Shown here: positions 49,220 to 57,873 of the stretch, piece after piece
Position numbering within the stretch: position 1 is the first letter of the stretch
Layout: every line of letters starts with the position of its first letter
The notes under the pieces: generated by a model
Told to the model about the DNA's origin: nothing
The model's input: the letters and a program-made list of their open reading frames with translations, nothing else
Databases searched by the model: none
Made by a program: the position numbers and the translations under genes
NCBI GenBank assembly: GCA_029558835.1
Contig: JAKQDH010000008.1
Span: 1-64,000, forward strand
Length of the DNA: 64,000 nt
Direction of reading: 5' to 3'
Source of the DNA: Planctomycetota bacterium
Lineage (GTDB): Bacteria; Planctomycetota; Phycisphaerae; UBA1845

Positions 49220-49292
49220 GGGGGTGTAGCTCAGTCGGCAGAGCAACGGCCTTTTAAGCCGTAGGTCCCGGGTTCGAGTCCCGGCACCCTCG
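49220..49292 (+). tRNA. tRNA-Lys (anticodon TTT)
   Basis: A complete cloverleaf of 73 nt. The acceptor stem GGGGGTG pairs with CACCCTC (one G-T pair), the D arm is GCTCAGTCGGCAGAGC, the anticodon arm ACGGC-CTTTTAA-GCCGT places TTT at positions 34-36, and the T arm is CCGGG-TTCGAGT-CCCGG. CCA is not encoded. The tRNA decodes AAA and AAG. Confidence 0.95.
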
Positions 49293-49346
49293 ATGCGACA
49301 TCTCTGGCGCGGCGTGCGCGGGTGGGCGCGTGCCGGTGAGGGCGGC

Positions 49347-49433
49347 GAATGCAGAATGATGAGGGTAGGATTCAGAAAGAAGTTGCCCAACAAAGCCCCT
49401 TTCTGAATCCCTCCTTCTGCGTTCTGAATTGGC
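49347..49433. repeat. R4 hairpin between tRNA-Lys and a convergent gene
   Basis: GAATGCAGAATGATGAGGGT and AGGATTCAGAAAG are mirrored by CTTTCTGAATCCCTCCTTCT then GCGTTCTGAATT. It could end the tRNA transcript and the transcript from the opposite membrane protein gene. Confidence 0.65.
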
Positions 49434-49468
49434 CGTCTGTGGCTCCCTTGTACGCCCACGGTGTGCCC

Positions 49469-51466
49469 CTACGGATCGGAGGTTGCGTCCGATCCCGGGC
49501 CCAGCTTGATCGTCGGCAGCGTGATCGTTTCGCCGACGGCAGGAAGGCTGAAAGGCACGTACACACCGCCTTGCCAGTGGACCCAGCGGTAGGCAGGCGA
49601 CTCCAGCGGCTGGCGGAAGTGAAACGTGATCTCGGCCGGACGCTGATCGGCCGTTGCGGCCGTGATCTCGATCGTCACTTCGCGCAGAGCAATCCGCTGC
49701 CCAAGTTGCAGAGGATGCCCATCATCACGAAACAGGCGGTCGAGCAACTGAGCGGCATAACCGACGTTCAGGAGGGCAGGGGGACGACCGTCAGACTGCG
49801 GGATCGTGCCGGGCGCCGGGTAGAGGCCGCCGCCCGGACGTACGACAAGCGTGTGCTCGTCGGGGCGGTACACCTCGGCCCCGCAGACGCCCGAGCTCAA
49901 AACCAGCGTCCGGGCCGGGAGCGGCCGCCCGTTCAGAGCCTGAAACACCGGCGCAAACCTCGTAAACAGGGAGCAGGGAGTTTGCATCACGAAGACGCTC
50001 TGCTGCGTCACCTGCTCGTCGGCGGGGAGGGTAGCGCCCGCCCGCGCGACCACGCGGTCGAACGCCGCCAGATAGAACGGTGCGAGCACGAAGTTCACCG
50101 GCGACATCACGAAGTGGACGAGCACGAACAACACGCAAAGAACCAGGCGGCCGCGTTTGCCCCAGCGCGTCCGCGGCAGCCAGGGTGCCCTGCTCACCCG
50201 CGACAGCGGTCGCGGGTGAGCAGGGTCCAACGCTCGCGACGCATGCCCACTCCCGCCTGCGGCGGGTGAGGGCATGGCACCCGGCGCCAACGTCCGCACG
50301 CCGGCGAGGTACTGCGCCAGCACGGCCATGCCGCCGAGACTGACAAACATGAGCAGTCGATCCGTGGGGTATGTGGCACCAACCGGCAGCATGGCGAGGA
50401 CGCTGCCCAGCAGCCAGAACCGCGCGGTTCGATCGTGGCGGATCAGCGGCGTGAGCACGACCGCCAGCAGGGCGACCAGGCCGACGCAAACCCACCAGAA
50501 CACCCGGCGGCCCGCGGCCGACAGCAGAATCTGCAAGTCGCACGCCGACAATCCCCATTGCCCCCAGATCAGGAGCGGAATGCGTTCGACAAGGGCGTGC
50601 GCGTAACGTAGCGGATCCTGGACCGGGTCGATGTACACTTCTGAGCCCGCGACGCCGTGGCCGGTGAGGTGGCAGACGACGCTCCAACCAACGCCCACGG
50701 CCACGCAGGGCAGCAGGCTCAGAAGGCGCCTCGCCCAGGCGCCCCGATCGACGAAGACCACGTAGGCCACCAGATACCCGCCGGTTGCTACCGCCATCTC
50801 CGCACTGAGCACGGCCGCGAGCAAGCACAGCGGTGCCCACACCGCTCCCCAGCGCCAGCCCTCACGCCGCCAGCGGTCGTAGGCGAGGATCGCCAGCAGG
50901 CCGAAAAACATCGCCACGGCCGCGTTGCGCCCCGCCATCCAGGTGGCCGGCATGGCGTGGGCATCGTCCACGGCGAAGAGCAGCGCGGCCAGGCCGGCTG
51001 TCCAGGTGGGCCCGTGCAGTCGCCGATACAGACACGTCGCGGCCAGCACCACCCCGGCATACCACAACAACGATTGGGCGTGCATCAGCACCGGCCACTC
51101 GGGCCAGGCGTGGTAGTCCAGCCAGAGCGTCAGCCCGGTGACCGGACGCAGGAAGGCAAGCCGTAGTCGCTCATAGGACCACCACGGCAGCAAACCGATC
51201 TCAATGTCGCGACGGACGGCACTCGGATCGCCGTCCTGGAAGTTGTAGAGCTCGACGAACGAGCGCTCAAACCCCTCGACCTGGGGCAAACCGATAAGCG
51301 CCGCGCGGTGGCCGTGGTCGTCACCGAGCCACCCGAACCACAGCGATGGCGCGCCGAGTCCACAGCCCAGCAGGACGGCGAAGAGGTAGGTGCTCCGCCC
51401 GGCAAGCCAATGGTGCCGAGGGCTGGTGCGGACGTGCTGAACTGATGCTGGTGGGCCGCTGGGCAT
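49469..51466 (-). CDS. Polytopic membrane protein, unrecognised (GT-C-like layout)
   Basis: A 665-residue protein from ATG 51466; a longer frame to 51571 runs through an R1 element. About ten hydrophobic segments fill residues 20-430 (for example LFAVLLGCGLGAPSLWFGWL), with a D-D pair in GWLGDDHGHR in the first loop and D-x-R-rich loops, as in GT-C glycosyltransferases. The last 170 residues are soluble and beta-rich. A loop at about residues 420-460 (AMPSPAAGGSG and DPAHPRPLSRVSRAP) is encoded by palindromic repeat DNA, including a perfect 17-bp inverted repeat at 50188-50225. No named family is recognised. Confidence 0.75.
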   Translation of the reverse strand: MPSGPPASVQHVRTSPRHHWLAGRSTYLFAVLLGCGLGAPSLWFGWLGDDHGHRAALIGLPQVEGFERSFVELYNFQDGDPSAVRRDIEIGLLPWWSYERLRLAFLRPVTGLTLWLDYHAWPEWPVLMHAQSLLWYAGVVLAATCLYRRLHGPTWTAGLAALLFAVDDAHAMPATWMAGRNAAVAMFFGLLAILAYDRWRREGWRWGAVWAPLCLLAAVLSAEMAVATGGYLVAYVVFVDRGAWARRLLSLLPCVAVGVGWSVVCHLTGHGVAGSEVYIDPVQDPLRYAHALVERIPLLIWGQWGLSACDLQILLSAAGRRVFWWVCVGLVALLAVVLTPLIRHDRTARFWLLGSVLAMLPVGATYPTDRLLMFVSLGGMAVLAQYLAGVRTLAPGAMPSPAAGGSGHASRALDPAHPRPLSRVSRAPWLPRTRWGKRGRLVLCVLFVLVHFVMSPVNFVLAPFYLAAFDRVVARAGATLPADEQVTQQSVFVMQTPCSLFTRFAPVFQALNGRPLPARTLVLSSGVCGAEVYRPDEHTLVVRPGGGLYPAPGTIPQSDGRPPALLNVGYAAQLLDRLFRDDGHPLQLGQRIALREVTIEITAATADQRPAEITFHFRQPLESPAYRWVHWQGGVYVPFSLPAVGETITLPTIKLGPGSDATSDP
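50188..50225. repeat. Perfect 17-bp inverted repeat inside a coding region
   Basis: CCCTGCTCACCCGCGAC (50188-50204), loop AGCG, GTCGCGGGTGAGCAGGG (50209-50225). It is read in frame by the membrane protein gene and is followed by GCATGCCCACTCCCGCCTGC then GGCGGGTGAGGGCATGGCAC, which resembles R1 ends. Confidence 0.85.
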
Positions 51467-51526
51467 TGCGTTGTGCTCACCGAGGCGGGGGATCCTAAGT
51501 AGGACCACGCACCTGGAAGACCGGGA

Positions 51527-51623
51527 GGGTGGCAGGCCCAAACCGAAGGCGCCGGCACGCTGTGGCGACAACCGGCCGCGCGCCCGGGCGAAAGCAGGGC
51601 GGCGCTGCGCTTGGCCATGCCAC
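51527..51623 (-). repeat. Family R1 palindromic element, copy 5 (inverted)
   Basis: On the minus strand it reads GTGGCATGGCCAAGCGCAGC through GCCGGCGCCTTCGGTTTGGG to CCTGCCACCC. It lies between the start of the membrane protein gene and the end of the peptidase gene, both on the minus strand. Confidence 0.8.
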
Positions 51624-51668
51624 GCTACTCGTGTGCCTTCGGGTTGGCCCTCTTCAGTACGGACCCCC

Positions 51669-53354
51669 TCAGGGTTCCAGTTCCGCCACGAAGCACCGGG
51701 GGCCCAGCGGCTCGCCTGTCGCCCGTTGCGTCAGCTCGCGCCAGGAGTACAAGGCGCCGGGGGCGAACACCCGCGTACGCAGGTACTCGCCGATCCGCGG
51801 ATCGTTGCACCAGTCGATGCGGCGGGGGTCGGTGACTCCCAGCACCTTGCTCGCCAGTTGGTGGCGGACCTGGGCCGCGAAGAGTTCGCCCAGCAGGTAA
51901 TTGTGATAGTAGGCCGGTGTGCCGAGCACGTGGGTCTTGGCGGCGTAGTCCGGGCGCTGCACGCTCTCCGGCGGATTCAACAGTTGATACTGCCGCTTCA
52001 GGTCCCACCACAGTTTGCCCAGGTCCTGCTCCGGGTTGGCGTACATGCCGTGCTCGAAGCGCACCATCACCTGGGCCCAGCGGCTGAAGATCAGGCGCTC
52101 CGTGCGGAGGCGAGCCCGCATCGCCCCGGCCACCTCGTGCGCGGTCGTCGGCTCGACCTGGAGCGTGTCCCGCAGCCAGCTTTCGTTCATGCTCAGCGCT
52201 CCGAACATGACCGCAATGCCCTCGGTGGTCAGGCCGTGGGCGGCCGAGCGCAGCAGGAACGGTGCCTGCGGATCGAGATACTTGTCATAGACGGCATGCC
52301 CCAACTCGTGCAGCAGCGTATCCGCCCAGTAGGCATTGGGCTTCAAATTGCACAGCACGCGGATGTCGCCGGCCCGGTCCAGATGAGCACAGAACGCGTG
52401 CGGGCACTTGCCAGGCTTCTCGTAGAGATCGCTGCGGACAAGGATGTCCTCGCAGGGCAACCCGATCCCGGCGTAGTATGCCTTGGCCAGTTCCACGAGA
52501 TTCGCCCGGGCGAACAGGGCGTCCGCGTCGAGCTCTCCGGTGGGTGGCGCCTCCTGGAAGAAGAGGTCGCCGAAATGCCAGGGGCGCAACTGCCCGGCCG
52601 GGATGCCAAAGTGGGCCGCCCGCTCGCCGTCGATGCGCTGCTTCAGCTCGGCAAACGGCTGCCGGGTCAGCACGTCCAGTTCGTCAAACATCGCCAGCAG
52701 CTCCGCCTCCTCCATCTCCTGCATGGTCAGGCTCAGGACATAGTAGTTGGCGAACCCCAGTTGGCGGGCCAGCGTGTTACGCAGGGCAACCAGTTCCCTG
52801 AGTTTCGCATCCGCCTTGGCACCCACTTCCATGTACGCCTTCCACGTTGCCGCGGCCGCGGCGGAATCACGCGTGCTGCCGAGGATCTCCCGGACGTCGT
52901 TCTCCGTCAGGTCCTTGCCGGCCACGCGGCTGCGATGGGTGTTGAAGATCTGATCGAGCTCGTTCTCGAGGGCAACGATGCGCTCGTGCAACTGCGGGTC
53001 GCCTTGGCTGCGCAGGTAGGAGCGGTACATCACCTCCACTTGCCGGCGCAGGGCGGGATCGGTGACCTTCCCGCCTTCCTTCAGGGCCTTGAGCTGCCCG
53101 AAAACCTGCGGATCGCTGTGCAGCTTCACGACGGCCGTTTCGGCGGCTTGCTTGCGTGCGAACGCCTGGTCCGTACCGCTGACGTTCGCCTCCCATGACG
53201 CTGCCTGCGCTTCCAGGAACAGCGGCTTGAACTTCGCCAGGTACGTGTCCAGCAACGGCGTAAACTCCACCTCCGCGCCCGCGGCGCCCTCGCCCGCCCA
53301 CACGGGAATCGTTCCGCACGCCGCCACGATGATCATCCAGCAACCTATTCGCAT
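51669..53354 (-). CDS. Exported M2/M3-type zinc metallopeptidase
   Basis: A 561-residue protein starting at ATG 53354 with GGAGGAG 8 nt upstream. A signal peptide covers about residues 1-20 (ending VWAG). The chain is mostly helical, as in ACE (M2) and thimet oligopeptidase-like (M3) gluzincins. The zinc site is H349-E350-x-x-H353 (LLHELGHAVYD) and E378 in TTEGIAVMFG. The N-terminal FTPLLDTYLAKFKPLFLEAQ then AASWEANVSG matches bacterial M2-like peptidases. These remove dipeptides from peptide C-termini or cut short oligopeptides. Exact family (M2 or M3) is not settled. Confidence 0.88.
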   Translation of the reverse strand: MRIGCWMIIVAACGTIPVWAGEGAAGAEVEFTPLLDTYLAKFKPLFLEAQAASWEANVSGTDQAFARKQAAETAVVKLHSDPQVFGQLKALKEGGKVTDPALRRQVEVMYRSYLRSQGDPQLHERIVALENELDQIFNTHRSRVAGKDLTENDVREILGSTRDSAAAAATWKAYMEVGAKADAKLRELVALRNTLARQLGFANYYVLSLTMQEMEEAELLAMFDELDVLTRQPFAELKQRIDGERAAHFGIPAGQLRPWHFGDLFFQEAPPTGELDADALFARANLVELAKAYYAGIGLPCEDILVRSDLYEKPGKCPHAFCAHLDRAGDIRVLCNLKPNAYWADTLLHELGHAVYDKYLDPQAPFLLRSAAHGLTTEGIAVMFGALSMNESWLRDTLQVEPTTAHEVAGAMRARLRTERLIFSRWAQVMVRFEHGMYANPEQDLGKLWWDLKRQYQLLNPPESVQRPDYAAKTHVLGTPAYYHNYLLGELFAAQVRHQLASKVLGVTDPRRIDWCNDPRIGEYLRTRVFAPGALYSWRELTQRATGEPLGPRCFVAELEP

Positions 53355-53707
53355 CTGCCGTCTCCTCCAGCGGGCGACCGAGCATCGGTGAACGGGCCCC
53401 GGGGGCATCGGCCCTGGCGGGGGCGTCACCGCACCACCGATCGCAGCGGTCATCGTAGCAACCGGCGTCCCGTTGGCAAACGCCAAGGGGGCGCACGCCG
53501 GCATCAGCGGGACGGCCCGGGGCGGATGACGCGGCGTCGGACCCTGTGGCCATCGTTGTGCGCCGCGACGCTCTCGCCACCCGCGTCGCCCGCGCGCAGC
53601 AACCCTACCGTGGGCGGCCTGGCCCGGCCTGCACGCTTCAGGCGCCGCCGGGCAAGGGTGGGCGGCCATTTGCCAATCGCCCAGGGCGGCGGGACAATGA
53701 CATCGCC
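53355..53707. other. Intergenic region, nothing identified
   Basis: These 353 bp separate divergent peptidase and methyltransferase genes. The methyltransferase frame extends back to 53546 but is not conserved there. No repeat or clear promoter is seen. Confidence 0.4.
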
Positions 53708-54511
53708 ATGACTACGCCGGTCCTATGGCCCTATCAATCGCCCGCGGACCATGAGGCGATCTCGGCAATGGTCCGGCAGCGCTCGACCAACACCGCCGAC
53801 GTGCGGGAGGTCGCGCTGGCCGGGCTGGACCTGGCGGCGGCGCGGCGGGTGCTCGACTTAGGCTGTGGCTTTGGCTTCCTGGCCGAGGCCCTGGCACCGC
53901 GTCTGCCTGCCACGACCCGCGTGCTCGGCGTGGATGTATGGGCGTCGAACCGCGAGCCCTTCCTCTCTCGGCTGGCGTGCCGGCACCGGACGGGCGCGTT
54001 CGAGTGCCTGGAGGTCCAGCGCCAGGTCCCCTGGCCCCGGCGCAGTTTCGACCTCGTTACCTGCTCCTACTCCCTGTATTTCTTCCCCGACATCATCCCG
54101 GAAGTGGCCCGCGTCCTGAGTCCGGAGGGGATATTCCTGGTCATCACGCACAGCGAGCACTCGTTTCGCGGCTTGTTCCATGCGGCGGGGCTCGACGCGG
54201 AAGGATCGCGTCTGCGGGCCCTGCTGGGGCACTTCTCCGCGGAGAACGGTGAGCAGAAGCTCGCGGCCTGGTTCGAGGACGTGCGGCGCGTGGACTACAA
54301 GAACGAGTTGCGTTTTGAGCGGGCCCACCTGGATGAGCTGCTAGCGTATGTGCGTTTCAAGGTGCCATTGCTCTTTCCCGGCGCCCGTGCCGACGGGCCC
54401 GTGCCCCCGGCCCAGGCCGAGCACGTCCGGGCGACCCTCTCCCGCCGCGGCACGGTGATCATTGAAAAAGATGATGCCATCTTCCACTGCCGGAGGCCGC
54501 GATGCCCGTGA
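53708..54511 (+). CDS. Class I SAM-dependent methyltransferase
   Basis: A 267-residue protein starting at ATG 53708. The SAM motif I is VLDLGCGFGFLAEAL (about residues 47-61), the acidic strand-2 end is VLGVDVWASN, and motif IV is FDLVTCSYSLYFFPD. The overall plan is Methyltransf_11-like. The substrate is not visible. Its last 10 bases overlap the start of the Nudix fusion gene, so the two should be made together. Confidence 0.85.
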   Translation: MTTPVLWPYQSPADHEAISAMVRQRSTNTADVREVALAGLDLAAARRVLDLGCGFGFLAEALAPRLPATTRVLGVDVWASNREPFLSRLACRHRTGAFECLEVQRQVPWPRRSFDLVTCSYSLYFFPDIIPEVARVLSPEGIFLVITHSEHSFRGLFHAAGLDAEGSRLRALLGHFSAENGEQKLAAWFEDVRRVDYKNELRFERAHLDELLAYVRFKVPLLFPGARADGPVPPAQAEHVRATLSRRGTVIIEKDDAIFHCRRPRCP

Positions 54512-55518
54512 ACACCCGTTTCTGCGCCCAATGCGGTGGACCCGTCACGACTCAGGAAGTCGGCGACCGACCCCGCGACGTCTGCTCGGTCTGCGGCACG
54601 GTGTTCTACCGGAATCCCCTGCCGGTGGCAGCCGCCGTCGTCCTGAACGACCGGCGTGAAGTCCTCCTCGTCAAACGCCGGCAGGAACCCCATCGCGGCA
54701 TGTGGTGTCTGCCGATCGGGTTCGCGGAGCTCGGCGAGACCATCGCCCAGGCCGCCGGCCGCGAACTCAAAGAGGAAGCCGGCATCGACGGGCAGGTCGT
54801 CCGCCTGCTGGACACCGACTCCCACTACAGCGATCACTACGGCGACCTGCTCATCGTCACGTTCGAGATGACCAAGCTCGGCGGCCTCGAGCGGCCCGGG
54901 GATGACGCCGAGGCCGTCGCCTACTTCCCGCTCGACGCCCACCCGCCGCTCGCCTTCTCCTCCAATGACAAGGCCCTGGCCTGCTGTGTGCGGGTGCACC
55001 AGGATGAGTGGGCCATCCAGGATTCGTTTCAGCAACTCGAAACGCCCAGCGCGCAAGCTTTGCTCTCCGACGCCCTGGTGACCTTGATCCGAGACCAGGC
55101 GGCCGAGGTCACCCGCGCCTGGCTGGCGGACGTGCGCTCCAACCCCAGCACGCCCAGCTACCCCGGCCTCGATGCCGCGGTCCTGCATGACCGCGGCTTC
55201 ACGGCGCTCTCCCAGTTCGGACGCTGGTTGCGCGGCAACGAGGCCGAGGACGAGGTGCGTGCCTTCTACCGCGCCCTCGGCGTGGAGCGTCGGGCGGACG
55301 GTATTGCCTTCCACGAAGTTGTCAGTTCCCTAAGCCTCCTGCGCAAGCACGTGTGGCTGCATGCCTGTCGCCGCGACGTCTGGAGCACGCTCCTGGACGT
55401 GTACCGCGTCCTGGAGCTGAACCGCCGTATCGCGCTGTTCTTCGACAAGGCGCTCTACGACGCTGCGCGCGGCTACGAGAGCTGCCCCCCTCCCGACGCG
55501 TCCCCACATCCATCCTGA
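54502..55518 (+). CDS. Zinc-ribbon Nudix hydrolase fused to an RsbRD-N-like domain
   Basis: A 338-residue protein from ATG 54502, with GGAGG 5 nt upstream. A zinc ribbon (C8, C11, C28, C31) leads into a Nudix fold with a complete Nudix box, G73-x5-E79-x7-R87-E88-x-x-E91-E92-x-G94-I (GFAELGETIAQAAGREL then KEEAGI). This part resembles NudC/YfcD-type pyrophosphohydrolases. Residues about 185-335 form a helical domain with the W-x-x-x-V..P pattern and LLRKHVWLH, resembling the RsbRD N-terminal domain of stressosome and kinase-linked sensors. The fusion suggests a nucleotide-level signal. The substrate is unknown. Coupled to the preceding methyltransferase. Confidence 0.8.
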   Translation: MPVNTRFCAQCGGPVTTQEVGDRPRDVCSVCGTVFYRNPLPVAAAVVLNDRREVLLVKRRQEPHRGMWCLPIGFAELGETIAQAAGRELKEEAGIDGQVVRLLDTDSHYSDHYGDLLIVTFEMTKLGGLERPGDDAEAVAYFPLDAHPPLAFSSNDKALACCVRVHQDEWAIQDSFQQLETPSAQALLSDALVTLIRDQAAEVTRAWLADVRSNPSTPSYPGLDAAVLHDRGFTALSQFGRWLRGNEAEDEVRAFYRALGVERRADGIAFHEVVSSLSLLRKHVWLHACRRDVWSTLLDVYRVLELNRRIALFFDKALYDAARGYESCPPPDASPHPS

Positions 55519-55940
55519 CGGTCGGCCGTCATCCCCCATAGCTTCCGCCCCGATCACTTGGGGCAAAGGGCGGTCAGTGTGATGCCGGCTCCGCTTGGTT
55601 TCGCCTTGCGCCTTGGTCTTTGTACTCGTTCCTATGGCCTTCTCTTGTCATTCATTCACCAAAAAAGAACCGTCAAAGCTCCCATATTGTCACCGAACAT
55701 ATATCCCAAAATGCGCAGTGCCGCCAAATTACTCGGCCTACGTTGGGCATCCCCTTGGTGCCCCAATTCGCGACTAGGGTGATTCCCTTGCTTGACGCAC
55801 GTGCGGCCGCTACAGTAGGATAGGGAGCCTGAGAAGCGCACGGCAGTCGCGTGCTGCCGTTAGGGGACGTACGTGGAGGGCGGAACGGCGCTGCCGGAAG
55901 TTCGGCGCGCGGTTCCGGTAGAAGGGGGCGAAGAACACCC
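55519..55940. other. A+T-richer leader upstream of the PEP-CTERM gene
   Basis: The stretch 55575-55790 is clearly richer in A and T than the surroundings (CATTCACCAAAAAAGAACCG, CATATATCCCAAAATGCGCA). No gene is supported; three short open frames share no family features. Confidence 0.5.
55792..55821 (+). promoter_or_regulatory. Sigma-70-type promoter for the PEP-CTERM gene
   Basis: TTGACG (55792-55797), 18-bp spacer, TAGGAT (55816-55821), 119 bp before ATG 55941. Confidence 0.55.
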
Positions 55941-56534
55941 ATGAGGTGGACAACATTCCTTCTCACTCTGGCGTTGGCCGCCTCGGCCCACGGTTTTCCG
56001 ACGACGATTGCCACCTTCGCGGATCCTACGGGAAGCGCGGGCGAGCCGCCGGTGTTCAGTTTCGATGCCGTTAATCAACTGCTGACGGGTGGCTGGGCCG
56101 GCGATGGGCTGACGCTGCAGACGTACATAGCCACGTATTCCAACGCAACGTTCACCATGACACTGGTGGTGGCGGACTCCTCAGTACTACCAACGCAGGT
56201 CGGAGGGGGAACGATACGCTTCTATGCGAGCGGCGGACAGGAGGTGTTCGTCATTGACTTCGACTCGGGCGACTTGGGCCCGCTCGCCTTCGGCGCGACG
56301 GAGTTCCTCAACCTCAATGTGGTGACGTTCTCCGGCGCCATCATTCCGGTGCCCTACACCCAGGAGAGTTTCGCGTTCTCCTTCGCCAATCAGCTCCTGG
56401 TTGGCGAAGACGGTAGCTTCACGGCCACGGCCGCGTTCACCTCGTCGGCGCTTGTCCCCGAACCGGGGATGCTGACGCTGGTGGTCATTGGACTGGTCAT
56501 GGCCGGCCGCCGTCACCGCCAGGATGCCTGCTGA
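55941..56534 (+). CDS. PEP-CTERM sorting-domain exported protein
   Basis: A 197-residue protein. A signal peptide covers about residues 1-18 (TFLLTLALAASAHG). The C-terminus is a PEP-CTERM sorting signal: VPEPGMLTLVVIGLVMAGRR then HRQDAC, that is the PEP motif, a hydrophobic helix and a basic end. Such signals are recognised by an exosortase and mark surface or matrix proteins tied to exopolysaccharide. The middle is beta-rich with many Thr/Ser/Gly residues and no known domain. No exosortase gene is in the window. Confidence 0.88.
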   Translation: MRWTTFLLTLALAASAHGFPTTIATFADPTGSAGEPPVFSFDAVNQLLTGGWAGDGLTLQTYIATYSNATFTMTLVVADSSVLPTQVGGGTIRFYASGGQEVFVIDFDSGDLGPLAFGATEFLNLNVVTFSGAIIPVPYTQESFAFSFANQLLVGEDGSFTATAAFTSSALVPEPGMLTLVVIGLVMAGRRHRQDAC

Positions 56535-56963
56535 AACCAAACCAGTCTGTGACGCAATGGTGCGATGGGCACCATTTCCGCTTGCGCTGTGCGCGGCGGG
56601 TCTGTCTTGGCCTACACCCCCTCAACTTCCTGCCTGCAAGACGGTGCGCTTGCGTTATGCTGCTGCACCGCGGACCACACACCATTCCGGGGCGGCGTCC
56701 GCGGCACGCCGATTGCCAAGGCATTGAAAGCCGGCGACGCACCCGTGCTTTCGTGGGCGCCGAGACCGGTTCCGATGGTGTACGCAGTTGGTGGGTACGG
56801 CGCGGCGCCCCCAAGGCGGGACGATCGTCCTGCATGCAGGTAGGTGTGGGCGCGTTTATGGGCGAGAGGCCCATGTCACGTGGCTGACGCCCCCTGCCAC
56901 GGGCGGGACGGCCGGGCCGTATCCAGGTGGGTGGGCGGCAACGGGTAAGTGAAAGGAGAGCAG
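56535..56963. other. Intergenic region upstream of the hydrogenase operon
   Basis: These 429 bp carry no supported gene or repeat. It must hold the promoter of the hydrogenase operon, but no consensus boxes are recognised. Confidence 0.4.
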
Positions 56964-57347
56964 ATGGCCAAGGTGCTGGTCGTTGACGATGACCCGGACA
57001 TGGTGGAAGCGTGCCGGCTCGTCCTGGAGGGTGCCGGGCACCAGGTATTCGGCGCTCCGAGCCGCGACGAGGGCATGAAGGCCGTCAAGGCCCACAACCC
57101 GGACCTGCTCATCCTGGACGTGATGATGGCCCAGCCGGACGACGGTATCGCCATGGCGCAGGACTTGCGACGCCAGGGGTTCCGGAAGCCGATACTGATG
57201 CTGACGAGCATCGGCAAGGTGACGGGGCTGGAATACGGTCAGCAGGAGTCGGTCGTGCCGGTGGATGACTTCGTGGAGAAGCCCACCGACGCTGCGACCC
57301 TGGTGGCGAAGGTGAAAGCGCTGCTGGCGGGGCAGCGGGGAGGCTAA
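56964..57347 (+). CDS. Stand-alone response regulator receiver at the head of the hydrogenase operon
   Basis: A 127-residue CheY-like receiver without output domain, starting at ATG 56964 with AAAGGAG close upstream. The acidic pocket is D8-D9-D10 (VVDDDPD), the phospho-acceptor D52 (LLILDVMMAQ), T81 and K106 (FVEKPTD). It precedes the NuoE-like gene by 4 bp, so it is the first gene of the operon. It probably signals to a partner by protein contact, perhaps sensing redox or fuelling the hydrogenase's own control; its kinase is not in the operon. Confidence 0.92.
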   Translation: MAKVLVVDDDPDMVEACRLVLEGAGHQVFGAPSRDEGMKAVKAHNPDLLILDVMMAQPDDGIAMAQDLRRQGFRKPILMLTSIGKVTGLEYGQQESVVPVDDFVEKPTDAATLVAKVKALLAGQRGG

Positions 57348-57351
57348 TGCG

Positions 57352-57873
57352 ATGTTGCATACCGAGCCTGAGCGCCTGACGCAGGAGATCCGATCGCTGG
57401 GGGAACGGTTCGGAAAGGACCGGGCCGCCCTGATTCCGACCCTGCAGGAGATTCAGCGCCGCTACCGCGGGATTTCACCGCTGGCGATGCAGATTGTCGC
57501 GGACATGCTGGACATTCACCCGGTGGAGGTGGACAGCGTGGTGTCCTTCTACAGCTTCCTGGACGCGAAGCCGAAGGGTCGCTACGTCATCCGCCTCTGC
57601 CGGACGATCTCCTGTGACATGCAGGGGAAGGAACGGGTCGCTCGGCAGTTGGAGAACGACCTGGGCATTACCTTTGGCCAAACGACGGCGGACGGCAACT
57701 TCACGCTGGAGTGGGCCAACTGCCTGGGGATGTGCGACCAAGGGCCCGCGCTGCTGATTAACGAGAAGGTCTACACGCGCGTAACGCCGGAGGCGGTGCA
57801 CGGCATTCTGGAAGAGTGTCGGCAGGCCTTCGGGCTCCACGCGCTGCAAGCCGAACAGGAGCATGCCGCATGA
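57352..57873 (+). CDS. NuoE/HydC-like [2Fe-2S] subunit of the multimeric hydrogenase
   Basis: A 173-residue protein with GGAGG 8 nt before ATG 57352. The N-terminal helical part (residues 1-75) and the thioredoxin-like [2Fe-2S] domain match the 24-kDa NuoE family. Cluster ligands are C83 and C88 (CRTISC) and C124 and C128 (CLGMC). In trimeric or tetrameric [FeFe] hydrogenases this subunit sits between the flavin subunit and HydA. Its stop overlaps the NuoF-like start by four bases. Confidence 0.94.
   Translation: MLHTEPERLTQEIRSLGERFGKDRAALIPTLQEIQRRYRGISPLAMQIVADMLDIHPVEVDSVVSFYSFLDAKPKGRYVIRLCRTISCDMQGKERVARQLENDLGITFGQTTADGNFTLEWANCLGMCDQGPALLINEKVYTRVTPEAVHGILEECRQAFGLHALQAEQEHAA

Noticed and set aside
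54172..54511. Possible frameshift between the methyltransferase and Nudix genes
   Set aside because: Both genes are complete with their own start and stop, and a 10-bp overlap with an RBS in the upstream gene is normal coupling.
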